From: Bacteroidaceae bacterium
GTDB lineage: Bacteria; Bacteroidota; Bacteroidia; Bacteroidales; Bacteroidaceae
DNA length: 57,491 nt
Reading direction: 5' to 3'
NCBI GenBank assembly: GCA_017521285.1
Contig: JAFXDG010000067.1
Coordinates: 1-57,491 of the forward strand
Shown: one piece after another, positions 47,448 to 57,446 of the stretch
How positions within the stretch are numbered: position 1 is the first letter of the stretch
Layout of the letters: every line of letters starts with the position of its first letter
The notes under the pieces: model-generated
What the model saw: the letters and a program-made list of their open reading frames with translations, nothing else
What the model was told of the DNA's origin: nothing
The model's database searches: none
Made by a program: the position numbers and the translations under genes

Positions 47448-47477
47448 TTGTGCGTTTCTCATTCTTTTGTAATTTTG
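47448..47477 (+). promoter_or_regulatory. Promoter for tRNA-Gly
   Basis: TTG (47448-47450), a 19-base spacer and TAATTTTG (47470-47477) match the Bacteroidetes pattern; the tRNA starts 35 bases later. Confidence 0.7.
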
Positions 47478-47512
47478 CCCGTCGAAAAAAGATAATCCTA
47501 CCACGAATTGAT

Positions 47513-47585
47513 GCGGCAGTAGCTCAGTTGGTAGAGCATCAGCTTCCCAAGCTGAGGGTCGCGGGTTCGAGTCCCGTTTGCCGCT
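47513..47585 (+). tRNA. tRNA-Gly (anticodon CCC)
   Basis: A full cloverleaf: acceptor GCGGCAG with TTGCCGC (one G-T pair), D-arm GCTCAGTTGGTAGAGC, anticodon arm TCAGC-TTCCCAA-GCTGA, T-arm GCGGGTTCGAGTCCCGT, discriminator T. The CCA end is not encoded. Confidence 0.97.
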
Positions 47586-47682
47586 CAAAGGTTTTTACCT
47601 AATTAACTTTGTCATTATTATAAAAATAGAGACACCACCCGAAAGTGACGTCTCTATTTTTTTATATCATCTGCCAAAAGTA

Positions 47683-49131
47683 TCAGAGTGAATCGCCGAA
47701 GTCTTCCTTGAACTTGGTGACAAGTTCCTCTTGCCAGTGTCCGATTTCTTTCAGACGACCGAAAAAGAAGCGGAGCACGGCAGGCTCTTCCACCCACTTG
47801 AGGCCACCGATAATTTCACGGTTGTCCCAAAGCCACTTCACACGGTCGGCCACATACTTGATTTGTGACAAGGTGAACACACGACGAGGCACAGCCAAAC
47901 GCATCAGCTCGAGTTCGGCAAAGCGCTCGCTACCATCGGGTTCGCGCTGTTCAGAGAGTGTACCACGCTCCATACCACGGATACCACCGGCAATGTAGAG
48001 GGCAGTGGCAACAGCAGCAGCCGGATACTGGTCGTGAGGCATGTCGGGCACGAATCCCTGACAATCGAGGTGGGCACCAAGACCACCGGCAGGCTTAATC
48101 ATAGGCACACCGTAGTCGTCCAACTCCTTCACCAGGTAAGCGATGAACTCAGGACCGTGGCTCAGGTAATCCATGTCGAGTGACTCATAGAGACCTTCGG
48201 CCATAGATTCGATAGAGCGTACGTCGATACCACCGTATGTGAGGAAGCCTTCGTACAAGGGGATGTACTCCATCATGCTCTTGATGAGTTCGGTGTTGTG
48301 GCTGATGATGGCACCACCACGTGCAAAACCGAGCTTACGGGCAGAGAAGTAGATGATGTCCATCTTGTTGGCCAAGAGGTGGTAGATTTCTTTCGGAGTC
48401 ATGTACTTGCACTGGGCCTCGCGGGTCTTCATGAAGTAGATGTTATCCTGAAGCAATGATGCGTCGAGGATGCTGGGCACACCGAAGTCGTGACAGATGT
48501 CGGCCACGGCCAGCATGTTCTCCAAACTTACGGGCTGTCCGCCGATGAGGTTAGTACCGGCTTCCACACGTACGTAAGCCACCTTTTCGGGACCTACTTC
48601 GCGGATGACACGCTTCAGTTCGCGCAAGTCGAAGTCGCCCTTGAAGGGTTCGTCGCTTTGGGGAACAAGACCTTTCTTGTGAACCAGCTCCAACACTTCA
48701 CCTCCGCAACGTGTCACATGTGCCTTGGTGGTAGTGAAGTGGAAGTTCATGATAGCAACCATACCGGGCTTTACGAAACGCTCGGCAAGGATGTTTTCGC
48801 AAGCACGTCCCTGGTGGGCAGGAAGCACGTTGTCCACACCGAACACCTCCTTCATGGCAGCTTTCAGGCGGTTGAAGGTCTCACTGCCTGCGTAAGCATC
48901 GTCGGCCACGTGCATGGCAGCTGTCTGACGGTCAGACATGGCATTCACACCTGAGTCGGTCAACATGTCGAGATAGATGTCCTTATTCTGAAGAAGGAAA
49001 GTGTTGTTACCTGCTTGTTGGATGGCACGCAGACGCTCATCTACGGGCAAAAGATTCAATTTCTGTACCACACGTACCTTATGCATTTCCAAAGGTACCT
49101 GATTTTCCGGTTGGTAAAATTTTACGCTCAT
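47683..49131 (-). CDS. Tryptophanase-family beta-eliminating lyase
   Basis: A PLP-dependent cytoplasmic lyase of 482 residues, of the tryptophanase / tyrosine phenol-lyase family, expected to split an aromatic amino acid into the ring compound, pyruvate and ammonia. The catalytic Lys is Lys266 in IIYFSARKLGFARGG, which corresponds to the second Lys of the usual S-x-K-K-D motif; here the context is R-K-L rather than K-K-D. Other family parts are FGVDNVLPAHQGRACENIL, NFHFTTTKAHV, ILDASLLQDN and GIRGMERGTLSEQ. The unusual active-site context makes the substrate uncertain. A TTAAGG-type repeat lies upstream. Confidence 0.82.
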   Translation of the reverse strand: MSVKFYQPENQVPLEMHKVRVVQKLNLLPVDERLRAIQQAGNNTFLLQNKDIYLDMLTDSGVNAMSDRQTAAMHVADDAYAGSETFNRLKAAMKEVFGVDNVLPAHQGRACENILAERFVKPGMVAIMNFHFTTTKAHVTRCGGEVLELVHKKGLVPQSDEPFKGDFDLRELKRVIREVGPEKVAYVRVEAGTNLIGGQPVSLENMLAVADICHDFGVPSILDASLLQDNIYFMKTREAQCKYMTPKEIYHLLANKMDIIYFSARKLGFARGGAIISHNTELIKSMMEYIPLYEGFLTYGGIDVRSIESMAEGLYESLDMDYLSHGPEFIAYLVKELDDYGVPMIKPAGGLGAHLDCQGFVPDMPHDQYPAAAVATALYIAGGIRGMERGTLSEQREPDGSERFAELELMRLAVPRRVFTLSQIKYVADRVKWLWDNREIIGGLKWVEEPAVLRFFFGRLKEIGHWQEELVTKFKEDFGDSL

Positions 49132-49137
49132 TTCTTT

Positions 49138-49290
49138 ACTTATGAATTATTAATTATTAATTTTCTCTTTCACTCGTGCGGCTCGCAATTGTTAACGGAC
49201 CTTAGCCTTGGGTTAAGGCAACCTTAACCGCCAACTAAGCCTACATCATCCCAAGGCTGATGTGGCGTCAGGCATCGCTTTATGTAGGGG
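49138..49290. repeat. AT words and TTAAGG-type repeat (copy 2) upstream of the lyase gene
   Basis: TATGAATTATTAATTATTAATT directly precedes the gene start region, broken here into its repeated units. From 49198 a TTAAGG-type block matches 11219-11250 at about 30 of 32 positions, followed by a GCTGATGTGGCG tail also similar to the other copy. Both copies lie about 70-130 bases upstream of a minus-strand gene. From 49291 to 49496 I see no gene. Confidence 0.65.
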
Positions 49291-49496
49291 TATTCATGGC
49301 TTGCCGCTCAATGGGGTTGCAAATATAAAGCATTTTATTCGATTATCGGTACATTTAGAAAGTATTTTTATCGGTTTGAAGGCATTTTTGTAAGCATGGC
49401 CGTTTTTTCATATTCTTTTTACCTCAAAAAAAGCTTTTTATTCGGGTAAAGTTAAAAAAAACAGAAAGGCATGATACAAGTTGCGATTGAATTGTT

Positions 49497-49504
49497 TATC
49501 TTTG
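49497..49504 (+). promoter_or_regulatory. -7 promoter element for the ATP synthase operon
   Basis: TATCTTTG matches TAnnTTTG and lies 56 bases before atpD. No exact -33 TTTG at standard spacing. Confidence 0.65.
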
Positions 49505-49551
49505 CAAACGTTTATATCACGAAAAACTATACATTAATATATATTATATAG

Positions 49552-51078
<1,527 letters not shown>

Positions 51079-51121
51079 ACAGACAAAAACAGAAGAACAA
51101 AAGGAGAAAAGAAAATTGCAA

Positions 51122-51397
51122 ATGAACATCCATCTCCAAATCCTATCGCCCGAAAAGCGGTTGTTCGACGGACAGGTGAGCAAAGTCACTTTCCCCGGGA
51201 CAAAGGGACGCTTCACCGTGTTGCCTCGTCATGCGGCACTCATCTCGTCGCTCGACAAAGGGGTGATAAACTTCTCTGAAGTACGCAACCCCGACAAACC
51301 TCACGAAGGGGTGGAGCACATCCAACCCATCCTCCGCGGATTCGTTGAGGTGAACAACAACGAAGTGGTGGCGTGTGTGGAAATCAGTGAAGAATGA
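51122..51397 (+). CDS. atpC: ATP synthase F1 epsilon subunit
   Basis: The small rotor subunit of 91 residues, containing only the N-terminal beta-sandwich (LQILSPEKRLFDGQVSKVTFPG, then GRFTVLPRHAALIS); the helical C-terminal domain that inhibits hydrolysis in E. coli is absent, as usual in Bacteroidetes. I prefer the ATG at 51122, though a TTG at 51116 has better spacing to AAGGAG (51101-51106). The 3' end runs into GAAGAGTGAAGAA-type repeats before atpB. Confidence 0.93.
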   Translation: MNIHLQILSPEKRLFDGQVSKVTFPGTKGRFTVLPRHAALISSLDKGVINFSEVRNPDKPHEGVEHIQPILRGFVEVNNNEVVACVEISEE

Positions 51398-51441
51398 AGA
51401 GTGAAGAACGAAGAGTGAAGAATGAAGAATAACTTAAGAAA

Positions 51442-52524
51442 ATGAACAGCCATACGATACGGACATATTTGTTGACTGCATTGCTTTGCCTGGCGGGAGC
51501 ATGGCTGCCCTTACAAGCATCATCAAACGCTGTTGCGGAGAATAAATCCATTGACATCAAGGAGATAATCTTCGACCACATTGGCGATGCCTACGAGTGG
51601 CACGTGGCCACCATTGGCGACAAGCACATCAGCATACCACTTCCCGTAATTGTGTACAGTCAAGAGAAAGGGTTGAATGCTTTCCTCTCATCGCACCTCC
51701 ATCATGGCCACAGCTACGAGGGCTTCCACATTGCCACCGAGGGCGACTACAAGGGCAAGGTGGTCGAGACCCTTTCAACGGGTGAAGTGAAGCGCCCCAT
51801 GCTCGACCTTTCGCTCACCAAGATAGCTGCCGGCATTGTGCTCAACAGCCTTCTGTTAGTCACTATCATCCTCTGTGTCAGCCGGTGGTACAGGCGCAGA
51901 GAGGCTTCCGACGATGCACCGCGTGGTTTTGTGGGCATGATAGAGATGCTCATCATGATGGTGTACGACGGCATCATCAAACCCAGTGTGGGCAAGGACT
52001 ACGAGCGCTATGCACCCTACCTGCTCACCGCCTTCTTCTTCATCTTCCTCAGCAATCTCATGGGTTTGGTACCCATCTTCCCTGGTGGAGCCAATGTGAC
52101 AGGCAACATAGCCATCACACTCGTGCTTGCCATCTGCACATTCCTTGCCGTCAATCTGTTCGGCACACGCGAATATTGGCGCGAAGTGCTTTGGCCCGAT
52201 GTGCCCATGTGGATGAAGTGCCCCGTACCGTTGATGCCCGTCATCGAGATATTCGGACTCTTTACCAAACCCTTTGCCCTCACCGTCCGTCTGTTTGCCA
52301 ACATCATGGCTGGCCATTCGGTGATACTGGCATTGGTATGCATCATCTTTGTCACCCATTCGATGGGAGCCTTGATAAGTGGAAGCATGACGGTGGTGTC
52401 GGTCCTTTTCACCATCTTCATGAATTGTCTGGAGTTGCTTGTTGCCTTCATCCAAGCCTACGTGTTCACCATGCTTTCAGCGGTGTTTATAGGCATGTCG
52501 AGGGTGGAGCATCATGAGAAATAG
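51442..52524 (+). CDS. atpB: ATP synthase Fo a subunit
   Basis: The integral membrane stator subunit of 360 residues that forms the ion half-channels. It begins with a signal-like hydrophobic segment (about 8-26) and a long hydrophilic, His-rich extracytoplasmic part (to about 115), a Bacteroidetes trait; five or six membrane helices follow. The essential Arg lies in the LTVRLFANIMAGH helix. The gene follows atpC by 44 bases; there is no separate atpI gene in between. The stop is 41 bases before atpE. Confidence 0.96.
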   Translation: MNSHTIRTYLLTALLCLAGAWLPLQASSNAVAENKSIDIKEIIFDHIGDAYEWHVATIGDKHISIPLPVIVYSQEKGLNAFLSSHLHHGHSYEGFHIATEGDYKGKVVETLSTGEVKRPMLDLSLTKIAAGIVLNSLLLVTIILCVSRWYRRREASDDAPRGFVGMIEMLIMMVYDGIIKPSVGKDYERYAPYLLTAFFFIFLSNLMGLVPIFPGGANVTGNIAITLVLAICTFLAVNLFGTREYWREVLWPDVPMWMKCPVPLMPVIEIFGLFTKPFALTVRLFANIMAGHSVILALVCIIFVTHSMGALISGSMTVVSVLFTIFMNCLELLVAFIQAYVFTMLSAVFIGMSRVEHHEK

Positions 52525-52565
52525 AAAATAATTCATAATTAATAATTCATAATTAAAAAAGAACT

Positions 52566-52823
52566 ATGTTATCATTAATCGCATTACAAGCGGCCGCAGG
52601 AGCCGTAGGTTTGGGAAAAGTAGGTGCTGCCATCGGAGCAGCTATAGCAGTTGTGGGAGCCGCATTGGGTATCGGTAAGATTGGTAGTTCGGCCATGGAG
52701 GCCATTGCACGCCAACCAGAGTCTGCAGGTGACATCCGCACAAGCATGATTATCATCGGTGCACTCATCGAAGGTGCCGCATTGTTTGCCATTATCGTTT
52801 GTCTGCTTGCCGTAGTATTATAA
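52566..52823 (+). CDS. atpE: ATP synthase Fo c subunit
   Basis: An 85-residue hairpin of two membrane helices that forms the rotor ring. The Gly-rich first helix and the polar loop with ARQPE are typical. The ion-carrying carboxylate is the Glu in GALIEGAALF of helix 2. The residue after Glu is Gly rather than Ser/Thr, and the Gln of Na+-binding relatives is not evident, which favours proton coupling (inference). Confidence 0.97.
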   Translation: MLSLIALQAAAGAVGLGKVGAAIGAAIAVVGAALGIGKIGSSAMEAIARQPESAGDIRTSMIIIGALIEGAALFAIIVCLLAVVL

Positions 52824-52836
52824 TTCCTTTTGAGGT

Positions 52837-53331
52837 ATGGAACTGTTTACCCCCGATGCAGGGTTGCTCTTCTGGATGCTTCTCTCGTTCGGCATAGTGT
52901 TCTTTGTGTTGGCCAAGTGGGGTTTCCCCGTCATCACCCGCATGGTGGACGACCGCAAGCGCTTCATCGACCAGTCGTTGGAGGCTGCCCGCGAAGCTAA
53001 CGCCAAGTTGGAGGGCATCAAGGCCGAGAGTGAAGCCCTGTTGGCCCAAGCCCGCGAGGAGCAGCGCCTGATACTGAAGGATGCTGCCAACACACGCGAC
53101 CGCATCATTGAGGAGGCACGCGAAAAGGCGCGGACCGAAGGTGCTCTCATGTTAGAGGAAGCCCGCCAGCAGATTCAGCACGAAAAGGAGAATGCCATAC
53201 GCGACATCCGCCGACAAACGGCTGAAATGGCCGTCGAGGTGGCTGAGAAGATTATGCGCACCAACCTCGCTACCGAGCGCCAACAGATGGACCTCGTCGA
53301 GCGCTTGTTGGATGAGGTGGAGAAGAATTGA
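52837..53331 (+). CDS. atpF: ATP synthase Fo b subunit
   Basis: The 164-residue peripheral-stalk subunit with one N-terminal membrane helix (about 8-28, FWMLLSFGIVFFVLAKWGFP) and a long charged helical stalk rich in Ala, Glu and Arg (about 40-164). It begins 13 bases after atpE. The next gene, atpH, follows after a 102-base repeat-filled gap. Confidence 0.96.
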   Translation: MELFTPDAGLLFWMLLSFGIVFFVLAKWGFPVITRMVDDRKRFIDQSLEAAREANAKLEGIKAESEALLAQAREEQRLILKDAANTRDRIIEEAREKARTEGALMLEEARQQIQHEKENAIRDIRRQTAEMAVEVAEKIMRTNLATERQQMDLVERLLDEVEKN

Positions 53332-53335
53332 AGGT

Positions 53336-53430
53336 AAACCCCTCAATCCCTCCCGAGAGGGGAAGAGGAGAGATACAAACGAAGAGTAATTCGCTGAATT
53401 CATAATTAATAATTCAAAATTCATAATTAG
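53336..53430. repeat. Repeat-filled gap between atpF and atpH
   Basis: CCCTCCCGAGAGGGG palindrome-type words are followed by ATTCATAATTAATAATTC words. The first relates to the block inserted in atpG. There is no gene. Confidence 0.65.
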
Positions 53431-53433
53431 AAC

Positions 53434-53970
53434 GTGTACATAGGACCCATAGCCAAACGATACGCCAAAGCGCTGCTTGCCTACGCCATCGAGTGCAAGG
53501 CCGAGGCAGAGGTATATGAGCAGGCGTTTTCCCTTTGCCGCACACTGATGCAAGTGAAGGAGTTGCAGCGTGCCATGCTCAATCCAGTGCTCGACCGCAC
53601 GGCCAAGGTCAATCTGCTGCGTACAGCTTCGGGTGGAGCTTTCCATCCCGTGTGCGAACGCTTCATCGGATTGCTCTTCCAGCAGCGTCGCGAGCGCTAC
53701 CTGCTCTTCATCCTTGCCTCCTTCATCAGTCTTTACCGGCGCGAGAAGGAAATCTATGTAGGGCAACTCACCACGGCTGTACCTTTGGACAAGGCCACCG
53801 AGGAGCACCTGCGCACCATGGTTGCCCAAGCGGTGAAGGGTACCGTTGAGTTTGACCTCAGTGTGGACGAAGAGATTCTTGGTGGATTCATCCTCCAGCT
53901 CGACAACCAGCGCATGGATGCCAGTGTGAAGGGACAGCTCCGCCAGTTGCGTGCCGAGTTGATGCGTTGA
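53434..53970 (+). CDS. atpH: ATP synthase F1 delta subunit
   Basis: The 178-residue stator subunit (OSCP-like) linking F1 to the b stalk. The N-terminal IAKRYAKALLAYAIE and the C-terminal VDEEILGGFILQLDNQRMDASVKGQL motifs are typical. It starts with GTG, with no upstream ATG in a suitable position. A 432-base repeat block separates it from atpA, very long for an operon of this kind. Confidence 0.94.
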   Translation: MYIGPIAKRYAKALLAYAIECKAEAEVYEQAFSLCRTLMQVKELQRAMLNPVLDRTAKVNLLRTASGGAFHPVCERFIGLLFQQRRERYLLFILASFISLYRREKEIYVGQLTTAVPLDKATEEHLRTMVAQAVKGTVEFDLSVDEEILGGFILQLDNQRMDASVKGQLRQLRAELMR

Positions 53971-54395
53971 TTCGTTGATGCGTTGATTCGTTGATGCGGT
54001 GAGACGTTGATTCGTTGAAAGGTTGATTCGTTGAGAGGTCTAAGGTCAAAGGTCAAAGGTTTAAAGCCATAGCCATCAGCCATAGCCCTCGGCCAAGGTT
54101 CATGCCGTCTCTGTCATCCTGAGTGAAGTCGAAGAATCTAGCAGTCGGACATTTATAATAATACTTTGGCTTGTAGATTCTTCGACTCCGTAAACTACGC
54201 TCAGGATGACAAAGCGCCGGAGGAAGGAAAGCACCAGGAGAAGGATTAAGCACAGGAAGAAGGAAAATAACGGATGATGGATGACAAAGCGCCGAAGGAA
54301 GAAAATGCAAGCAGCACTATCGTCTGAACTCCTGCACTCCTGAACTCCTGCACTCCTAAAAAGAAAACTGTACATTGTAAATGGTAAATTGTAAT
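53968..54395. repeat. Large repeat block between atpH and atpA
   Basis: Several word families lie in a row: TTGATTCGTTGATGCG repeats, AAGGTCAAAGGTC repeats, CCATAGCCATCAGCC repeats, an inverted pair built from TCATCCTGAG..TCGAAGAATCTA and TAGATTCTTCGA..CTCAGGATGA (54114-54211), GGAAGGAAAGC words, and CTCCTGCACTCC words. No frame of interest is present. The inverted pair could form a transcript hairpin inside the operon. Confidence 0.8.
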
Positions 54396-54402
54396 TGAAA
54401 TT

Positions 54403-55998
54403 ATGCCAGAAAACAACGCCATAAGACCCAGTGAAGTGTCCGACATATTGCTTCAGCAATTGCGCGACATCGACACCACTTTGAAGTTCGACGAAGTGGG
54501 CACCGTGCTCCAGGTGAGCGACGGTGTGGCCCGCATCTACGGATTGAACAATGCCGAAGCCGAAGAACTCCTTGAGTTTGAAAACGGTGTGATGGCCATC
54601 GTGATGAACCTTGAGGAGGACAACGTCGGTGCCGTACTGCTCGGTCCTACCGACCTCATCAAAGAGGGTATGGTGGTCAAGCGCACCGGCCGCATTGCCA
54701 GCATCCGTGTGGGTGAAGGTATGCTCGGACGTGTAGTCAACGCCATCGGCCAACCCATCGACGGTGGCAACGACATCAGTGGCCCCCTCTACGAGATGCC
54801 CCTCGAGCGCAAGTCGCCTGGTGTCATCTTCCGCCAGCCGGTGAACGAGCCCCTTCAGACAGGATTGAAGGCGGTCGATTCCATGATTCCTATCGGACGC
54901 GGACAGCGCGAGCTCATCATCGGCGACCGTCAGACGGGCAAGACCTCCATTGCCATCGACACCATCATCAACCAGCGTGCCAACTACGAGAAGGGCGAAC
55001 CCGTCTATTGCATCTATGTGGCCATCGGTCAGAAAGGCTCTACCGTAGCCAACATCGTCGATACCCTGCGCGAACGTGGTGCGTTGGACTACACCGTGGT
55101 GGTAGCAGCCACAGCTGCCGACCCTGCCGCCATGCAATACTATGCACCCTTTGCCGGTGCTGCCATTGGTGAATATTTCCGCGACACTGGCCGCCATGCC
55201 CTGGTTGTCTATGACGACCTTTCGAAGCAAGCCGTAGCCTATCGCGAGGTTTCCCTGATTCTTCGTCGTCCCTCGGGTCGCGAAGCCTATCCGGGCGACA
55301 TCTTCTACCTCCATTCGCGCCTGCTCGAACGTGCGGCCAAAATCATCAAGCAACAAGAGGTGGCCGAGCGCATGAACGACCTCCCCGAGAGTCTGCGTGG
55401 CATCGTCAAGGGTGGAGGTTCGCTCACCGCCCTGCCCATCATCGAGACTCAGGCAGGCGACGTGTCGGCCTACATCCCCACCAACGTCATCTCCATCACC
55501 GATGGCCAGATATTCCTCGAAGCCTCGCTCTTCAACCAAGGCTTCCGTCCTGCCATCAATGTCGGCATCTCCGTCTCTCGTGTGGGAGGCAGTGCCCAAA
55601 TAAAATCGATGAAAAAGGTGGCCGGTACCCTCAAGATTGACCAGGCACAATACCGCGAGCTGGAAGCCTTCTCGAAGTTCAGCAGCGACATGGACCCCGT
55701 CACTGCGCAAACCATCGACCGCGGACGCAAGAACAACCAGCTGCTTATCCAACCCCAATACTCGCCCATGCCCGTCGGCGAACAGGTGGCCATCCTCTAT
55801 TGTGGCACCCGTGGCCTTATGGCCGGCATCCCTGTCGAGAGTGTACGCGAGTTTCAAGACCTCTTCCTCGACCGCCTGCGTACCGAGCACCAGACCGATG
55901 TCATCGACATCCTTGCCTCGGGCATCATCAACGACGACGTGACCGCCATCATCGAGCAAGTGGCCCGCCAGGTAGTGAAAGGAATGGGAGGAAAGTAG
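54403..55998 (+). CDS. atpA: ATP synthase F1 alpha subunit
   Basis: The 531-residue non-catalytic nucleotide-binding subunit. P-loop [12 protein letters not shown], the [20 protein letters not shown] segment, the [12 protein letters not shown] region and the [18 protein letters not shown] arginine-finger-area are clear. It follows the repeat block. The stop is 93 bases before atpG, with CCATCGCCAACAGCC and ATTCATAATTCATAATTAG words in between. Confidence 0.98.
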   Translation: MPENNAIRPSEVSDILLQQLRDIDTTLKFDEVGTVLQVSDGVARIYGLNNAEAEELLEFENGVMAIVMNLEEDNVGAVLLGPTDLIKEGMVVKRTGRIASIRVGEGMLGRVVNAIGQPIDGGNDISGPLYEMPLERKSPGVIFRQPVNEPLQTGLKAVDSMIPIGRGQRELIIGDRQTGKTSIAIDTIINQRANYEKGEPVYCIYVAIGQKGSTVANIVDTLRERGALDYTVVVAATAADPAAMQYYAPFAGAAIGEYFRDTGRHALVVYDDLSKQAVAYREVSLILRRPSGREAYPGDIFYLHSRLLERAAKIIKQQEVAERMNDLPESLRGIVKGGGSLTALPIIETQAGDVSAYIPTNVISITDGQIFLEASLFNQGFRPAINVGISVSRVGGSAQIKSMKKVAGTLKIDQAQYRELEAFSKFSSDMDPVTAQTIDRGRKNNQLLIQPQYSPMPVGEQVAILYCGTRGLMAGIPVESVREFQDLFLDRLRTEHQTDVIDILASGIINDDVTAIIEQVARQVVKGMGGK

Positions 55999-56091
55999 TG
56001 TCCGACGGCTTGCTACGCACTATGGAAAATAGCTATAGCCATCGCCAACAGCCATCGCCAACTTCATAATTCATAATTCATAATTAGAATA

Positions 56092-57039
56092 GTGGCCTCA
56101 CTGAAAGAAATAAAGACCCGCATCGCCTCTGTCAAGAACACGCTGAAGATAACCTCGGCCATGAAACTCGTGGCCTCGGCCAAGCTTCACAAGGCACAGA
56201 TGGCCATCGAGAACCTGCTGCCCTACAGCCAGCGGCTGGACGGCATTGTCAGCAACCTGATGCAAGCAGACCTGTCTGTTGACAAGGGAGAAACCGGCCA
56301 GTCGGCAAGTTCGTCCGGCACCAATCCCTTGGCAACCCGTTCCCTTGTCAGCCCGTCAACCGCTCTGAAACGCGTTGCCCTTGTTGCCATCAGCAGCAGT
56401 GCCAGCCTTTGTGGCGGGTTCAACAACAACCTCATCCGCCTTGCCATCCAAACCATCGATGAATACAAGCGCCAAGGCACCGACCTCCTGCTCATCCCCA
56501 TCGGCCGCAAGGTGGCACAGGCATTGTCAACCGAGTCCGACTACGTCTCCATTGGCGAAAAGCCCACCTATGCCGAGGCCGCAGCCCTTGCCGCCCACCT
56601 GACCGACCTCTACCTCAGCGGACAAGTCGATTGCGTGGAAATCCTCTATACCCACTATCACAACATGGCCGTGCAGGTGCTCATGCGCAAGCAGTTCTTG
56701 CCTGTGGAGGTTCAAGACTCAAAGGAGAAAAGCATTTCACTCCCCTCCCTTGCGGAGAGGCAGGGAGAGGGTCTTCTGGGGGGAGGGTCCCCTTTCATTC
56801 TCGAGCCATCGGCTCCCGAGTTGCTCTCCACCCTGTTGCCACAAGCCCTGGCCATGCGCCTCTATGCCATCCTGCTCGACTCCTCGGCTGCCGAACATGC
56901 CGCCCGCACCTTTGCCATGCAAACGGCTACCGACAACGGCGATGCCCTCCTGCAAGAGCTGAATCTACAATTCAACAAGGTGCGCCAGCAATCCATCACC
57001 AACGAGCTCCTCGACATCGTAGGCGGACAAATGAGGTGA
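56092..57039 (+). CDS. atpG: ATP synthase F1 gamma subunit with repeat-derived insertion
   Basis: The central rotor shaft, 315 residues against about 290 in relatives. The N-terminal SLKEIKTRIASVKNTLKITSAM and C-terminal LNLQFNKVRQQSITNELLDIV coiled-coil helices are intact. GTG is the start. Two extra segments occur in the globular part: residues about 68-88 (Ser/Thr-rich) and 210-234. The second is encoded by CTCCCTTGCGGAGAGGCAGG-type palindromic DNA followed by a G-run, like the intergenic word near 53345, kept in frame. It lies in a surface region, so function may be kept (inference). Confidence 0.95.
   Translation: MASLKEIKTRIASVKNTLKITSAMKLVASAKLHKAQMAIENLLPYSQRLDGIVSNLMQADLSVDKGETGQSASSSGTNPLATRSLVSPSTALKRVALVAISSSASLCGGFNNNLIRLAIQTIDEYKRQGTDLLLIPIGRKVAQALSTESDYVSIGEKPTYAEAAALAAHLTDLYLSGQVDCVEILYTHYHNMAVQVLMRKQFLPVEVQDSKEKSISLPSLAERQGEGLLGGGSPFILEPSAPELLSTLLPQALAMRLYAILLDSSAAEHAARTFAMQTATDNGDALLQELNLQFNKVRQQSITNELLDIVGGQMR
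56719..56793. repeat. Repeat unit inside atpG coding sequence
   Basis: About 75 bases with an inner palindrome CTCCCTTGCGGAGAGGCAGG-like, GGGAGAGGG and GGGGGGAGGG. Composition is unlike the surrounding codons and like the noncoding words of this genome. It adds about 25 residues (210-234) without breaking the frame. Confidence 0.65.
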
Positions 57040-57054
57040 TTAATTATGTACAAC

Positions 57055-57240
57055 TGAGAATACCACGCAGATGATGCAGATTAATATTTTACCATGCGGC
57101 GCGTGACATTCTTTAGACGCAGATTGCGCGGATGACGCGGATAAAATCTGCCATGAAGAACGTTGAGCGATAAGCGATGAGTGATGAGAGCTCTGCTCGA
57201 ACTGAACTTCCTCCCTAAACCCTAAACTCTAAACCTTTCA
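57055..57240. repeat. Repeat mix after atpG
   Basis: A half copy of the GCGGAT hairpin (57112-57146), GATAAGCGATGAGTGATGAG words and CTAAACCCTAAACTC words. No gene is seen. Confidence 0.65.
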
Positions 57241-57254
57241 CTCAACCTTCTATG

Positions 57255-57294
57255 TACAAAAAAAGTGCTACAAGTTCAATACTCATAGCACTTT
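57255..57294 (-). terminator. Hairpin with T-run on the minus strand
   Basis: AAAGTGCTA (57262-57270) and TAGCACTTT (57286-57294) form a perfect 9-bp stem with a 15-base loop; on the minus strand a run of seven T follows. It would stop leftward transcripts, or weakly the atp operon. Confidence 0.65.
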
Positions 57295-57404
57295 AATCTC
57301 TTATTTTCAACTATCTAAAATCTATTTAACGTGAGTTCGATATAATTTCAGAATTATTGTTGTCCGCTAAATCTCAAAAACGCTTTTCGTCGTGCGCACG
57401 CGAA

Positions 57405-57442
57405 AAAAATGGGCTGATTCTCGCTAGGAGAGTCAGCCCTTT
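57405..57442 (-). terminator. GGGCTGA hairpin with T-run on the minus strand
   Basis: GGGCTGA, TTCTC, a short loop, GAGAG and TCAGCCC make a strong stem; on the minus strand seven T follow. Together with the promoter element just right of it, this resembles the insulated end of an element or gene unit. Confidence 0.6.
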
Positions 57443-57446
57443 GGCT

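Noticed and set aside
51116-51121. TTG start for atpC
   Set aside because: Spacing to AAGGAG is better than for the ATG at 51122, but ribosome-binding sites are weak guides in Bacteroidetes and the family starts at MNIHLQIL; it remains possible.
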